Shown here one piece after another: positions 51,541 to 59,831 of a stretch of DNA of 64,000 nt; within the stretch, counting starts at the first letter, position 1, and every line of letters starts with the position of its first letter. Position numbers and translations under genes: made by a program. Under the pieces are notes generated by a model that saw only the letters and a list, made by a program, of their open reading frames with translations, made no database searches and had not been told where the DNA came from. The DNA comes from DASWJZ01 sp963805325 (GTDB lineage Bacteria; Pseudomonadota; Alphaproteobacteria; Rhizobiales; Afifellaceae): contig CAWDTS010000005.1 in NCBI GenBank assembly GCA_963805325.1, forward strand, positions 62,001 to 126,000. Direction: 5' to 3'.

Positions 51541-52476
51541 ATGGCCGACGCCGCCATCGGCAATAATATTCCCGGCGTTCACCGTCGGCGGTTGCCTTCG
51601 GCGAGTCGCAGCGATTGGCGTTTCAAGTGGCTGCTCGTCACGCCCGCCGCGCTGCTGATCCTCGCGATATCGATCTACCCGCTGCTCTTTTCGATCTGGG
51701 TTCTCTTCGTCAACTACGACTTCCAGATTCCCGGTCACGCCTTCGTCGGCCTGAAGAATTTCAAGCAGGTCATCTTCGATCCGGTGGCCCGCTATTCGAT
51801 CTGGGTGACCGTCGTCCTGAGCTTCGCCAACGTGACGGTCGAATTCCTGCTCGGGCTTGCCGTCGCCATGGCGATGGCGAACACCTTCAGGGGCAGGGGC
51901 CTCGTCATCTCCATCATCATCGTGCCGCTCTTCGTCAGCCCGGTCATCGTCGGGCAGGCCTGGTCGTTGTTGCTGCATCGGCCGTTCGGCCCGACCAATT
52001 ATCTGCTCGGCCTCATCCTCGGACACGAGGTCACGATCAACTGGCTGACGCAGTTCCCGTACAATTTCGTCGCACTCGTGCTTGCCGACGTCTGGCAATG
52101 GACGCCGTTCATGTTCGTGATCCTTCTTGCCGGGCTCACATCCATTCCGCCACACGTCTACGAGGCTGCGGAGCTCGACGGCGTCGGTCCGTGGCAGACC
52201 TTCTGGCACATCACCGTGCCCCACATCGCGCCGATGATGCTGCTCGCGGTCACCTTCCGGCTGCTCGACGCGATCCGGCTGTTCGATACGATCTTCATGA
52301 TGACCGGCGGCGGCCCCGGCACGCAGACCTACTCTACGTCGTTCTATCTCTACATCGTCGGGTTCACGCAGTTCCATCTGTCGCGCGCGACCGCCGGCGC
52401 GTGGATATTCCTGGTCCTGACGCTGATCGTGATCGTGTTCCTGGTGCGGCGGCTCCTGAAGCCGGAGGCGAGGTGA
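51541..52476 (+). CDS. Sugar ABC transporter permease (MalF type)
   Basis: 311 aa, six helices after an Arg/Ser-rich N-terminus. The EAA loop is YEAAELDGVGPWQTFWHITVPHIAP, and the end is LVRRLLKPEAR. The ribosome-binding site is not strong (GGGGCCGGAACGAC). It overlaps nothing and is followed two bases later by the second permease, with which it forms the channel. Confidence 0.9.
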   Translation: MADAAIGNNIPGVHRRRLPSASRSDWRFKWLLVTPAALLILAISIYPLLFSIWVLFVNYDFQIPGHAFVGLKNFKQVIFDPVARYSIWVTVVLSFANVTVEFLLGLAVAMAMANTFRGRGLVISIIIVPLFVSPVIVGQAWSLLLHRPFGPTNYLLGLILGHEVTINWLTQFPYNFVALVLADVWQWTPFMFVILLAGLTSIPPHVYEAAELDGVGPWQTFWHITVPHIAPMMLLAVTFRLLDAIRLFDTIFMMTGGGPGTQTYSTSFYLYIVGFTQFHLSRATAGAWIFLVLTLIVIVFLVRRLLKPEAR

Positions 52477-52478
52477 CC

Positions 52479-53315
52479 ATGGCTTCCCGCTCCACCCGGC
52501 GACGGCGCATCCCCATCGTCCGCATTGTCGTGCTCGGTGTCTTCCTGGCATTCGTGCTCGGGCCGCTCTACTGGGTGTTCATCACCTCCATCAAGCCGAG
52601 CGACGATTATCTGGCGGTGCCGCCGGTCTGGTTCCCGGCCGAGCCGACCTTCGTGCACTACACGGCGGCGCTCTTTGCCTATCGCGGGCTCGATGGGCTC
52701 ATCAACAGCCTCATTATCTCCGTCTCCGCGACAGTCGCCTCGTGCGTCGTCGGAACGCTGATGGCCTACAGCCTGGCGCGCTTCAACACAGGCGGCCAGC
52801 ACCTGTCGTTCTGGGTTCTCTCGCAGCGCTTCCTTCCGCCCATCGCGATCATCCTGCCGCTCTTCCTGAACTATCGGCTGCTCGGTCTGCAGGACACGCA
52901 TTTCGGATTGATCCTCGCCTATACCGTGTTCACCCTGCCGGTGACGGTGTGGATGATGTTTGCGTATTTCCGCCAGATGCCGCGCTCGCTGGAGGAGGCG
53001 GCGCTCGTCGACGGATGCACCCGCTGGCGGGCGATGATGACCGTCGCCATTCCGCTCGCCGCGCCGGGCATCGTCGCGGCGGCGATCTTCACCTTCATCG
53101 CCTGCTGGACCGAGTTCTTCTTCGCGCTCGTTCTGACCAGCCGCAACGCCTTCACGTTGCCGACGATCTTCCGCGCGTTCCTGAGCTTCCAGGGCGCGCA
53201 ATATGGCGAGGCGAGCGCGCTCGCCATCGTCTCGCTTGTCCCCTCGATCGTGCTCGGCATACTGGTGCAGAAACATCTCGTGCGCGGACTGACGTTGGGA
53301 GCGATACGCGGATGA
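52479..53315 (+). CDS. Carbohydrate ABC transporter permease (MalG type)
   Basis: 278 aa from ATG at 52479. Six helices and the EAA loop EEAALVDGCTRWRAMMTVAIPLAAPG, closely similar to the permease at 3772-4596 in that loop. It precedes the ATPase gene by 43 bp, so the importer is complete: binding protein, two permeases, ATPase in order. Confidence 0.9.
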   Translation: MASRSTRRRRIPIVRIVVLGVFLAFVLGPLYWVFITSIKPSDDYLAVPPVWFPAEPTFVHYTAALFAYRGLDGLINSLIISVSATVASCVVGTLMAYSLARFNTGGQHLSFWVLSQRFLPPIAIILPLFLNYRLLGLQDTHFGLILAYTVFTLPVTVWMMFAYFRQMPRSLEEAALVDGCTRWRAMMTVAIPLAAPGIVAAAIFTFIACWTEFFFALVLTSRNAFTLPTIFRAFLSFQGAQYGEASALAIVSLVPSIVLGILVQKHLVRGLTLGAIRG

Positions 53316-53358
53316 CGGGACTGACGCGCGCTCGGTTCGGCTTTGGGGGTAGGCCGCA

Positions 53359-54471
53359 ATGGCAGATGTAAAAATCACCGGACTGCACAAGCGCTACGCC
53401 GGCGGCATTCATGCCGTGCGCGGCGTGAGCCTTGAGATTCCGGACAAGCAGTTCACCGTGCTCGTCGGTCCGTCGGGCTGCGGCAAGAGCACGCTGCTTC
53501 GCACCATCGCCGGCCTCGAGGATGCGCAGGAAGGCACGATCGAGATCGGCGGCGAGATGGTGAACGACATGCGCCCGCGCGACCGCGACGTTGCGATGGT
53601 GTTTCAGGATTACGCGCTTTATCCGCACATGACGGCGGGAAAGAACATTGGCTTCGGCCTGAAGGCGCGCAAGTTCTCGAAAAGCGAGATCGCTTCACGC
53701 GTCGATAGCGCCGCAAAGCTGCTCGGCATCACCAGCCTTCTCGATCGCTATCCGAGGCATCTCTCCGGCGGGCAGCGGCAGCGCGTCGCCATCGGCCGCG
53801 CGATCGTCCGCAACCCGAAGCTCTTCCTCTTCGATGAGCCGCTTTCCAATCTCGACGCCCAGCTTCGCGACGAGATGCGCGTGGAGATCAAGCGCCTGCA
53901 TCAGGAGATCGCGACCACGATGATCTACGTCACGCACGATCAGGTCGAGGCGATGACGCTCGCCGACCGCATCGTGCTGATGCGCGACGGGGTGATCGAG
54001 CAGCAGGGCTCGCCGCTCGACCTGTTCGAGCGCCCGGAAACTCGCTTCGTCGCCGGCTTCCTCGGCTCGCCGCGGATGAATTTCATCCCCTGCCGCTACG
54101 CACGGGATCAGAAATCGGGCCGCATTACCTTCAGCGACGGCAGGTCGTTGCCGGTGCCCAACGCCCAGTCCGAATTCCTCGACACGCTCGGGACGAAGGA
54201 GCTGATCTTCGGCGTCCGGCCGGAGCACATGACACGGCTCGACGGAGCGACGCTTCGTCCCGGCCAGGCGCGGCTGACGGCGACGATCGATCTCGTTCAG
54301 CCCACTGGAACGCGCACATTCGCGCAGTTCAAGCTCGGCGGGGCGGAGGCGACCGTCGAGCTTCCCTCTCACGCCGTCGAGAGACCGGGCACCAATGTCG
54401 AGCTTCTGGTCGACATGCCGCGGGCGATCTTCATCGACCCGCGCACCGACAAGGTGCTCCGGCCCGCTTGA
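53359..54471 (+). CDS. ABC transporter ATP-binding protein (UgpC/MalK type)
   Basis: 370 aa, intact. Walker A GPSGCGKST, Q-loop FQDYALYPHMT, signature LSGGQRQR, Walker B LFLFDEPLSN, H-loop THDQVEA. A C-terminal TOBE domain is visible (LIFGVRPEHM, VEPTGTRTF-like LVQPTGTRTFAQFKLGG). It belongs to the importer with genes at 49758-53315. It is a clean paralogue for comparing with the broken copy at 4603. Confidence 0.93.
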   Translation: MADVKITGLHKRYAGGIHAVRGVSLEIPDKQFTVLVGPSGCGKSTLLRTIAGLEDAQEGTIEIGGEMVNDMRPRDRDVAMVFQDYALYPHMTAGKNIGFGLKARKFSKSEIASRVDSAAKLLGITSLLDRYPRHLSGGQRQRVAIGRAIVRNPKLFLFDEPLSNLDAQLRDEMRVEIKRLHQEIATTMIYVTHDQVEAMTLADRIVLMRDGVIEQQGSPLDLFERPETRFVAGFLGSPRMNFIPCRYARDQKSGRITFSDGRSLPVPNAQSEFLDTLGTKELIFGVRPEHMTRLDGATLRPGQARLTATIDLVQPTGTRTFAQFKLGGAEATVELPSHAVERPGTNVELLVDMPRAIFIDPRTDKVLRPA

Positions 54472-54499
54472 CCCAATTAGATCTTGCGAGGATCCCGTG

Positions 54500-56488
54500 A
54501 TGAAACCGTCTCGCCAGGTGAAGCTTTTCGGCACCGAGGAACCGGGCGGCGAAATGACAGCGCTCTCGTGCGGCGCGCTCGAGGCGCAGCTCGACGCGGG
54601 CAATCTTCGCTACATCAAGATCGGCGGAAAGGAAGCGCTCCGCGCCATCGCCTTCCTGTCGCGTGACCGCAATTGGGGCACATACGGCCCGGAAATCTCG
54701 AACCTCAAGATCGAGCGCGGCGATGACAGGTTCACCGTCACCTACGATGCCGTCTGCAAGGACGACAGCCAGGCTCTGGATTACACGGCGCGCATCGAGG
54801 GACGCGCCGACGGCTCGTTGACGTTCTCCGCGGAGGCGAAGGCCAGGAACGATTTCGTCACCAACCGCACCGGCTTCGTCGTTCTGCATCCGCTCGAGGG
54901 GGTTGTCGGCGCGCCGCTCGCCGTCGAGCACACGGACGGCCGCGTCGAGAATTCGACGTTTCCCGATCTCGTCGATCCGGCCTGCCCCTTCCTCGATATC
55001 CGCGCGCTCACCCATGAGATCGCCCCCGGCGCCAAGGTCGTCTGCCGCATGGAGGGCGACACATTCGAGATGGAGGACCATCGCAACTGGATGGACGCCT
55101 CCTACAAGACCTACGTGCGCCCGCTGGCGCTGCCGTGGCCCTATACGATCAAGGCCGGCGAGACGCTTTCGCAGCGCGTGACCCTGAAGGTCGAAGGCGC
55201 GCTGTCAGCGCCGGCGCGCGGCTCGGCCGCGGATACGGCCGTTGTGGTGAAGGTCGGCGCTGCAGCCGGCCACGAGATTCCGCGCCTCGGATTTGCCGCG
55301 CCGGCAGAAAGCACCGACGCCGCGATCGGCCATGCCGAGCTCGTCAGGAAGGCACGGCCGGCGTTCCTTGTCTGCCATTTCGACGCCCGGAATGGCGACG
55401 ACGCGAAGGTGATGCGTCGTTTCGCCGAGCTCGGGAAAGCGACCGGCGCGGAGCTCGTGCTTGAAGCCGTCGTCCCCTGCGTGGGCTCCGACGGCAAGCC
55501 GACGGACGATCTCAAGATCATGCAACGCGACATGGCGGCGATCGGGGCGGCGGCGGGGGAGGGCGGAGTGCGGTTCTCCCGCGTCGCCGTCTCGCCGGCC
55601 ACGGATTTGAAGAGCACGCTTCCCGGCTCGATCTTCCCGAAGGCGCCGGGCTGGGCGGAGCTGTTCGCGGCCGCCCGTGCGGTGTTTCCCGGCGTGCCGG
55701 TCGGCGGCGGCATGTTCTCTTACTTCACCGAGCTCAACCGGAAGCGCCCGCCGGCCGACCTCATCGATTTCATCTGTCACACCGGGCTCCCGATCGTGCA
55801 TGCCGGCGACGATGTCTCCATGACCGAGACGCTTGAGGCGACGCCCTCGATCTTCCGCTCCGTCAGGGCCTTCGGCGGCGGCAAGCCCTACTGGGTCTTT
55901 CCGACTTCCGTCTCGATGCGCGCCAATCCCTACGGCGCCGCCCCGGCGCCGAACCCGAAGAACATTCGCCAGGCGATGAACGCCGTCGATCCGCGCGAGC
56001 GCGGGCTGATCGGCGCGGCCTGGTATGCGGGGTATCTGGCGCGAGCGGCAGCCGGCGGAGTCGATGCGGTGACGCTCGCCGCCGTCAGCGGCCCGTCGAG
56101 CATCGTCTATGGGAAGCAGCCCTATGCACAGCCATGGTTCGACGATGCCGGCGCGAAGGTCTATCCGCATTATCATGTGCTTGCCGGGCACACCGCGCTT
56201 GCGGGCGCTCTGCATGCGGTGACCAGCAGCGATCCGCGCGCCGTCCAGGCGCTCGCTGTCGCCAACGACGGCAGCTTCGATCTTCGGCTCGTAAATCTGA
56301 CAGGTAGCGAGCACGATATCCGCATCGAGGGCGTGCCAGATAGCGGTCAGGCGCTGATGCTCGACGAGACGACCTTCGAGGTCGCATGCGCCGATTCCGA
56401 CTGGCGGAAGTCAGCGCCGCGCGTCAAGGTCAGCGCCGCAGGCTTGACCCTCAAGCCTTATGCGATCGCCGAGATCCGGTTCGCCTAG
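54500..56488 (+). CDS. D-apionate lactonase-like protein (ApnL family)
   Basis: 662 aa from ATG at 54500. The N-terminal half is a beta-rich domain (LRYIKIGGKEALRAIAFLSRDRNWGTYGPEIS, NRTGFVVLHPLEGVVGAP, DIRALTHEIAPGAKVVCRMEGDTFEMEDHRNWMDASYKTYVRPLALPWPY). A TIM-barrel-like half follows (PAFLVCHFDARNGDD, LVLEAVVPC, VGGGMFSYFTELNRKRP) and a small beta domain. This arrangement matches my memory of D-apionate lactonase ApnL, which opens D-apionolactone in apiose catabolism. Usual partners of that route (apionate oxidoisomerase, 3-oxo-isoapionate enzymes) are not seen, so the true substrate may be another branched sugar lactone. It has no signal peptide and is likely cytoplasmic. Confidence 0.68.
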   Translation: MKPSRQVKLFGTEEPGGEMTALSCGALEAQLDAGNLRYIKIGGKEALRAIAFLSRDRNWGTYGPEISNLKIERGDDRFTVTYDAVCKDDSQALDYTARIEGRADGSLTFSAEAKARNDFVTNRTGFVVLHPLEGVVGAPLAVEHTDGRVENSTFPDLVDPACPFLDIRALTHEIAPGAKVVCRMEGDTFEMEDHRNWMDASYKTYVRPLALPWPYTIKAGETLSQRVTLKVEGALSAPARGSAADTAVVVKVGAAAGHEIPRLGFAAPAESTDAAIGHAELVRKARPAFLVCHFDARNGDDAKVMRRFAELGKATGAELVLEAVVPCVGSDGKPTDDLKIMQRDMAAIGAAAGEGGVRFSRVAVSPATDLKSTLPGSIFPKAPGWAELFAAARAVFPGVPVGGGMFSYFTELNRKRPPADLIDFICHTGLPIVHAGDDVSMTETLEATPSIFRSVRAFGGGKPYWVFPTSVSMRANPYGAAPAPNPKNIRQAMNAVDPRERGLIGAAWYAGYLARAAAGGVDAVTLAAVSGPSSIVYGKQPYAQPWFDDAGAKVYPHYHVLAGHTALAGALHAVTSSDPRAVQALAVANDGSFDLRLVNLTGSEHDIRIEGVPDSGQALMLDETTFEVACADSDWRKSAPRVKVSAAGLTLKPYAIAEIRFA

Positions 56489-56537
56489 CGCCGCAGGCCA
56501 TTCGAGCCGCAATCAAAGAAGTCCCGCAGGAGAACGC

Positions 56538-56846
56538 ATGAACAGATTTGCCCTCGTCGTGTCCTTTACGCTGAAGAGCGGCGCCCGGGAGGCGTTCCTC
56601 GGCCTGATCCGGGAGAACGCCGCCGCGTCGGTGCGCGACGAGCCGGGTTGCTACCGCTTCGACGTGCTGACCTGCGATGACCCGGACCGGGTGCTGCTTT
56701 ACGAGATCTATGCCGATGCCGACGCGTTCGCGCATCATATCAAGACGCCGCACTTCAAGAGCTTCGACGCCGCCAGCCAGGACCTCGTGGCGGCAAAGTC
56801 GGCCGAGCGCTACGTCGTCTCGGAGAATGCGAAGCGCGAAATCTAG
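56538..56846 (+). CDS. Antibiotic biosynthesis monooxygenase (ABM/YgiN-like)
   Basis: 102 aa ferredoxin-like dimeric alpha-beta barrel. MNRFALVVSFTLKSGAREAFLGLIRENAAASVRDEPGCYRFDV, LYEIYADADAFAHHIKTPHFKSF is the standard ABM pattern. Family members include quinol monooxygenases and LsrG; no cofactor is visible. It is the last gene of the lactonase operon. In sugar operons such proteins may be mutarotase- or isomerase-like, but no role is assigned. Confidence 0.85.
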   Translation: MNRFALVVSFTLKSGAREAFLGLIRENAAASVRDEPGCYRFDVLTCDDPDRVLLYEIYADADAFAHHIKTPHFKSFDAASQDLVAAKSAERYVVSENAKREI

Positions 56847-56865
56847 CGTCGACGCGCGCCGTCAC

Positions 56866-57273
56866 TTACTCCACGAGAAAAGCCTCGTCGACCGGCAGCT
56901 GCATGGCCGTCACCAGATGGTTCGTCTGCGCCGCGAGCCCGATGATCGCCAGGAGCTCGGCGTGCTCGGCGTCGGTCATGCCCTTGGCGCGCGCCGCCGC
57001 TGTGTGGGAATGGACGCAATAGGTGCAGGCGTTGGCGGTCGAGACGGCGATGTAGATCATCTCCTGGACAACGGGAGAGAGGGCTGTCTGCCCGGTCATC
57101 ACCGCTTTCAGGCCTTCCCAGGTCCGCTTCAGCGTGACCGGGTCATTCGCCAGACCGCGCCAGAAGTTGTTGACGAAATCGGACTTGCGCGTTGCGCGGA
57201 TGTCGTCAAACACGGCCTTCACGGCGGGGATCGCGTCGGCCTCGGCGTCGCTCAAGAGCTTCACGGTCGCCAT
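56866..57273 (-). CDS. Carboxymuconolactone decarboxylase family protein (AhpD-like)
   Basis: 135 aa. The redox/CMD motif is ACTYCVHSHTAAARAKGM (CxxC with His three residues after), as in AhpD-like peroxidase proteins. VFDDIRATRKSDFVNNFWRGLANDPVTLKRTWEGLKAVM is the standard N-terminal half. The CxxC argues for a redox role rather than decarboxylation. It is the last gene of the minus-strand ribose-type importer operon, 26 bp after the ATPase gene. Confidence 0.88.
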   Translation of the reverse strand: MATVKLLSDAEADAIPAVKAVFDDIRATRKSDFVNNFWRGLANDPVTLKRTWEGLKAVMTGQTALSPVVQEMIYIAVSTANACTYCVHSHTAAARAKGMTDAEHAELLAIIGLAAQTNHLVTAMQLPVDEAFLVE

Positions 57274-57299
57274 GTTCCTCTCCCTCGATTTCCCGTCGG

Positions 57300-58796
57300 C
57301 TAATGCACCGCGGCGTACATGATCTTTTCTTCGGTCGCCTCGGCCGGTGACAATTCTTCGACGATCCGCCCCTGGCGGCAGACAAGGATGCGGTCGGACA
57401 GATTCATGATCTCCGGCAGGTAGGACGAGATCATCACCACCGCGAGACCCTGATCGGCGAGGCCGTTGATGATCTGGTGGATTTCGGCGATCGCGGCCAC
57501 GTCCACGCCGCGCGTCGGCTCATCGAAGATGACGATGCGCGGCCTCTGGACCAGCCCCTTGCCGATCACCACTTTCTGCTGGTTGCCGCCCGACAGTTCC
57601 ACGACGCGGGCGTCGGCGTTGATCGTCTTGATATTCAGCCGGTCCCGCCATTCCTCCGCGAGCTCGCGTATGGAGCGGGCGCGAATGACGAGGCCCTGTT
57701 CGCGTCCCGCGGCGAGAAGCCCGCCAAAGAGATTTTCGCCGATCGACATCATTTCGAAAGTGCCCTCGGATTTCCGATCCTCGGTGACGTAGGCGATACC
57801 GTCTTTGACCGCCTCGGTCGGAGTCATGTAGCGCACCGGCCGATCATCGAGGGCGATCGCGCCGCCGCGCAGGAAATCGCGCTTGTAGATGCCGGCGACG
57901 ATCTTGAACGTTTCGGTGCGGCCTGAGCCGATCAGCCCGAACACGCCGGTCACCTGCCCCTCGAACACCGAGAAGGAGGTATTTCGCACCGCCCGGCCCA
58001 TGGAGATGTCCTGCACCGACAGGACTTTGCGACCGGGCTTGCGAAGATGGTCCGCGTCGCGTTTGCGGTAGAGCTTGCCCGACAGCGTGCGTCCGACCAT
58101 CGCCGTGATGATCTTGTCGCGGTCGAATTCGGATGTGTCCCCGGTCACCACCAATTCGCCGTCGCGCAGGATGGTGATGCGGTCGGAAATCAGGAGCGCC
58201 TCTTCGAGAGCATGGCTGATGAAGACGACCGATACGCCGCGGGCTTTGAGGCGGCGGAGAAGCGCGAAGAAGTGACGTTTTTCCTCCGGCGTCAGGGACG
58301 CGGTGGGCTCGTCGAAGATGATCACGCGGGCTTCGTGATGAACGGCGCGGGCGATTTCGACCATCTGGCGTTTCGCGGCGCCGAGCGCCTCCACCATGGC
58401 GGCCGGGTCAACGGGGAAGTTCAGCGACTGAAGGAATTGTTGAGCCGAGATGTAGGTGCCGCGCAGACGGTTCAGAAAACTCTCCGAGCCAAGATAGAGA
58501 TTCTGGGCGACGGTCATCGAGGGGACGAGGCTCGTCTCCTGGAACACCATGGCAATGCCGGCCTGCAGCGCCTCGTGCGGCGTGGCGAAGTGCGTCTCGC
58601 GACCCTGATAGATCATCCGGCCGGACGTCGGCTCGACCGCCCCCGCCATGATCTTGGTCAGGGTCGATTTGCCCGCGCCGTTCTCGCCCACAAGCGCGTG
58701 GATTTCGCCCTCGCGCAGGTCGAAATCCAGGTCCTTCACCGCCGGCACGCTGCGATAGGTCTTGGTGATCTTCTCCATGCGCACGATCGTGTTCAT
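57300..58796 (-). CDS. Sugar ABC transporter ATP-binding protein (RbsA type, two NBDs)
   Basis: 498 aa from ATG at 58796. The first ATPase domain has Walker A GENGAGKST, the signature region (EALGAAKRQMVEIARAV) and Walker B VIIFDEPTASLTPEE. The second has a degenerate Walker A GLIGSGRTET and LSGGNQQKVVIGKGL with IVIFDEPTRGVDV. This is the CUT2 family pattern (ribose, xylose, galactose). It overlaps the SMP-30 gene by ATGA. It pairs with the permeases at 59828 and 63114 and the binding protein at 62031. Confidence 0.93.
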   Translation of the reverse strand: MNTIVRMEKITKTYRSVPAVKDLDFDLREGEIHALVGENGAGKSTLTKIMAGAVEPTSGRMIYQGRETHFATPHEALQAGIAMVFQETSLVPSMTVAQNLYLGSESFLNRLRGTYISAQQFLQSLNFPVDPAAMVEALGAAKRQMVEIARAVHHEARVIIFDEPTASLTPEEKRHFFALLRRLKARGVSVVFISHALEEALLISDRITILRDGELVVTGDTSEFDRDKIITAMVGRTLSGKLYRKRDADHLRKPGRKVLSVQDISMGRAVRNTSFSVFEGQVTGVFGLIGSGRTETFKIVAGIYKRDFLRGGAIALDDRPVRYMTPTEAVKDGIAYVTEDRKSEGTFEMMSIGENLFGGLLAAGREQGLVIRARSIRELAEEWRDRLNIKTINADARVVELSGGNQQKVVIGKGLVQRPRIVIFDEPTRGVDVAAIAEIHQIINGLADQGLAVVMISSYLPEIMNLSDRILVCRQGRIVEELSPAEATEEKIMYAAVH

Positions 58797-59831
58797 CCGG
58801 TGCGCTCCGGAGCGAGGACAGCGTCCCCGCCCTTCGAGGCGACCAGAAGCCGCCCGTCGACCTCGATGGCGCATGTCGTGCCGTGCCGGTGGCCGTCGGC
58901 GCGGCTGTGCATGCTCGTAAGCGGTGTGTGGTCAGGGCCAAGCCGTACGACGAGGCCGTATGACCTGCTCGGCGCCCAGGCCTTGTGCACGCCCATGGTG
59001 CGGATGCCGCCGCATTGCAGCGGCTCGAGGAAGCTCCGGCCGGAGGAGAGCGCCGGCGCGATCCAGAATTCGCGCGGCACTCCCGCCATCATGTCGGTGC
59101 GGTAATGCGTCTCCTGCAGCACCAGCTCGATGAGCCGGTTGCACGGAGCGAAGATCGCGAGCCATGCTCCGCCATCGGCGGCGGGCGAGAGGCGGGCGGG
59201 GTAGCCGGGAAGCTCGCGGAGGTACAGGCTCAACCTTGCCGCTGCCGACCCGCACGAGGCGTCGCTGCCAGCTTTCGCTGACGATCGCACCTTCGGAATC
59301 GGGCAAAAGCCCATAAGGCCACGCCAGGCCGGAGGCGACTTGAGTGAAAGCGCCGCCCCGCTCACGCCGCCAGACCGAGCCCGCAGCATTCTTCTCCATG
59401 AGGTCGGCCACCCATCCCGAGGCGGGATGCCTGTCTGAGCCGTTGGCAAGCCACAGCGCGCCGTCCTCGGCGTAAGCGAGAGCGGTGATGCAACCGACGC
59501 CGTTCGGCAGCCCAGCAGGCTTGCCGCCCTCGGTGAGTGAGCCGTCGTCGAGCGCTACGGCGAGCGTTCCGCCGGAGGCGGCTGCGAGCGCGGTGATCGC
59601 CGCTGGGTAGGTCTCCGCAAGCTCCGGCGCTTCGCCTTCGGCAAGGACGTAGATGCCGGTCCCGCTCGTGGCGAGCAACTGCCCGCCCGAAATGCAGAGA
59701 TTGTCGGCATTGGGCAATTCGGCGAAGACCGAAGCATCATCCAGCGCCGTGTCGGCGCGAAAGGCGCCGTCGAGCGGCGGAATGGTGATCGCCCGCCCGC
59801 GGAAGAAGTCGAGGATCGGATCGAGGATCAT
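58793..59831 (-). CDS. SMP-30/gluconolactonase-like protein (frameshifted as sequenced)
   Basis: About 345 aa after correction. It starts MILDPILDFFRGRAITIPPLDG. The six-bladed propeller pattern runs through NADNLCISGGQLLATSGTGIYVL, GCITALAYAEDGALWLANG and GLAWPYGLLPDSEGAIVSESWQRRLVRV. The frame then breaks; deleting one base near 59226 restores YLRELPGYPARLSPAADGGAWLAIFAP and the ending DGRLLVASKGGDAVLAPERTG. Such lactonases hydrolyse sugar lactones. Members of the strictosidine-synthase-like branch share this fold. It overlaps the fused permease-lactonase gene by ATGA. Confidence 0.78.
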
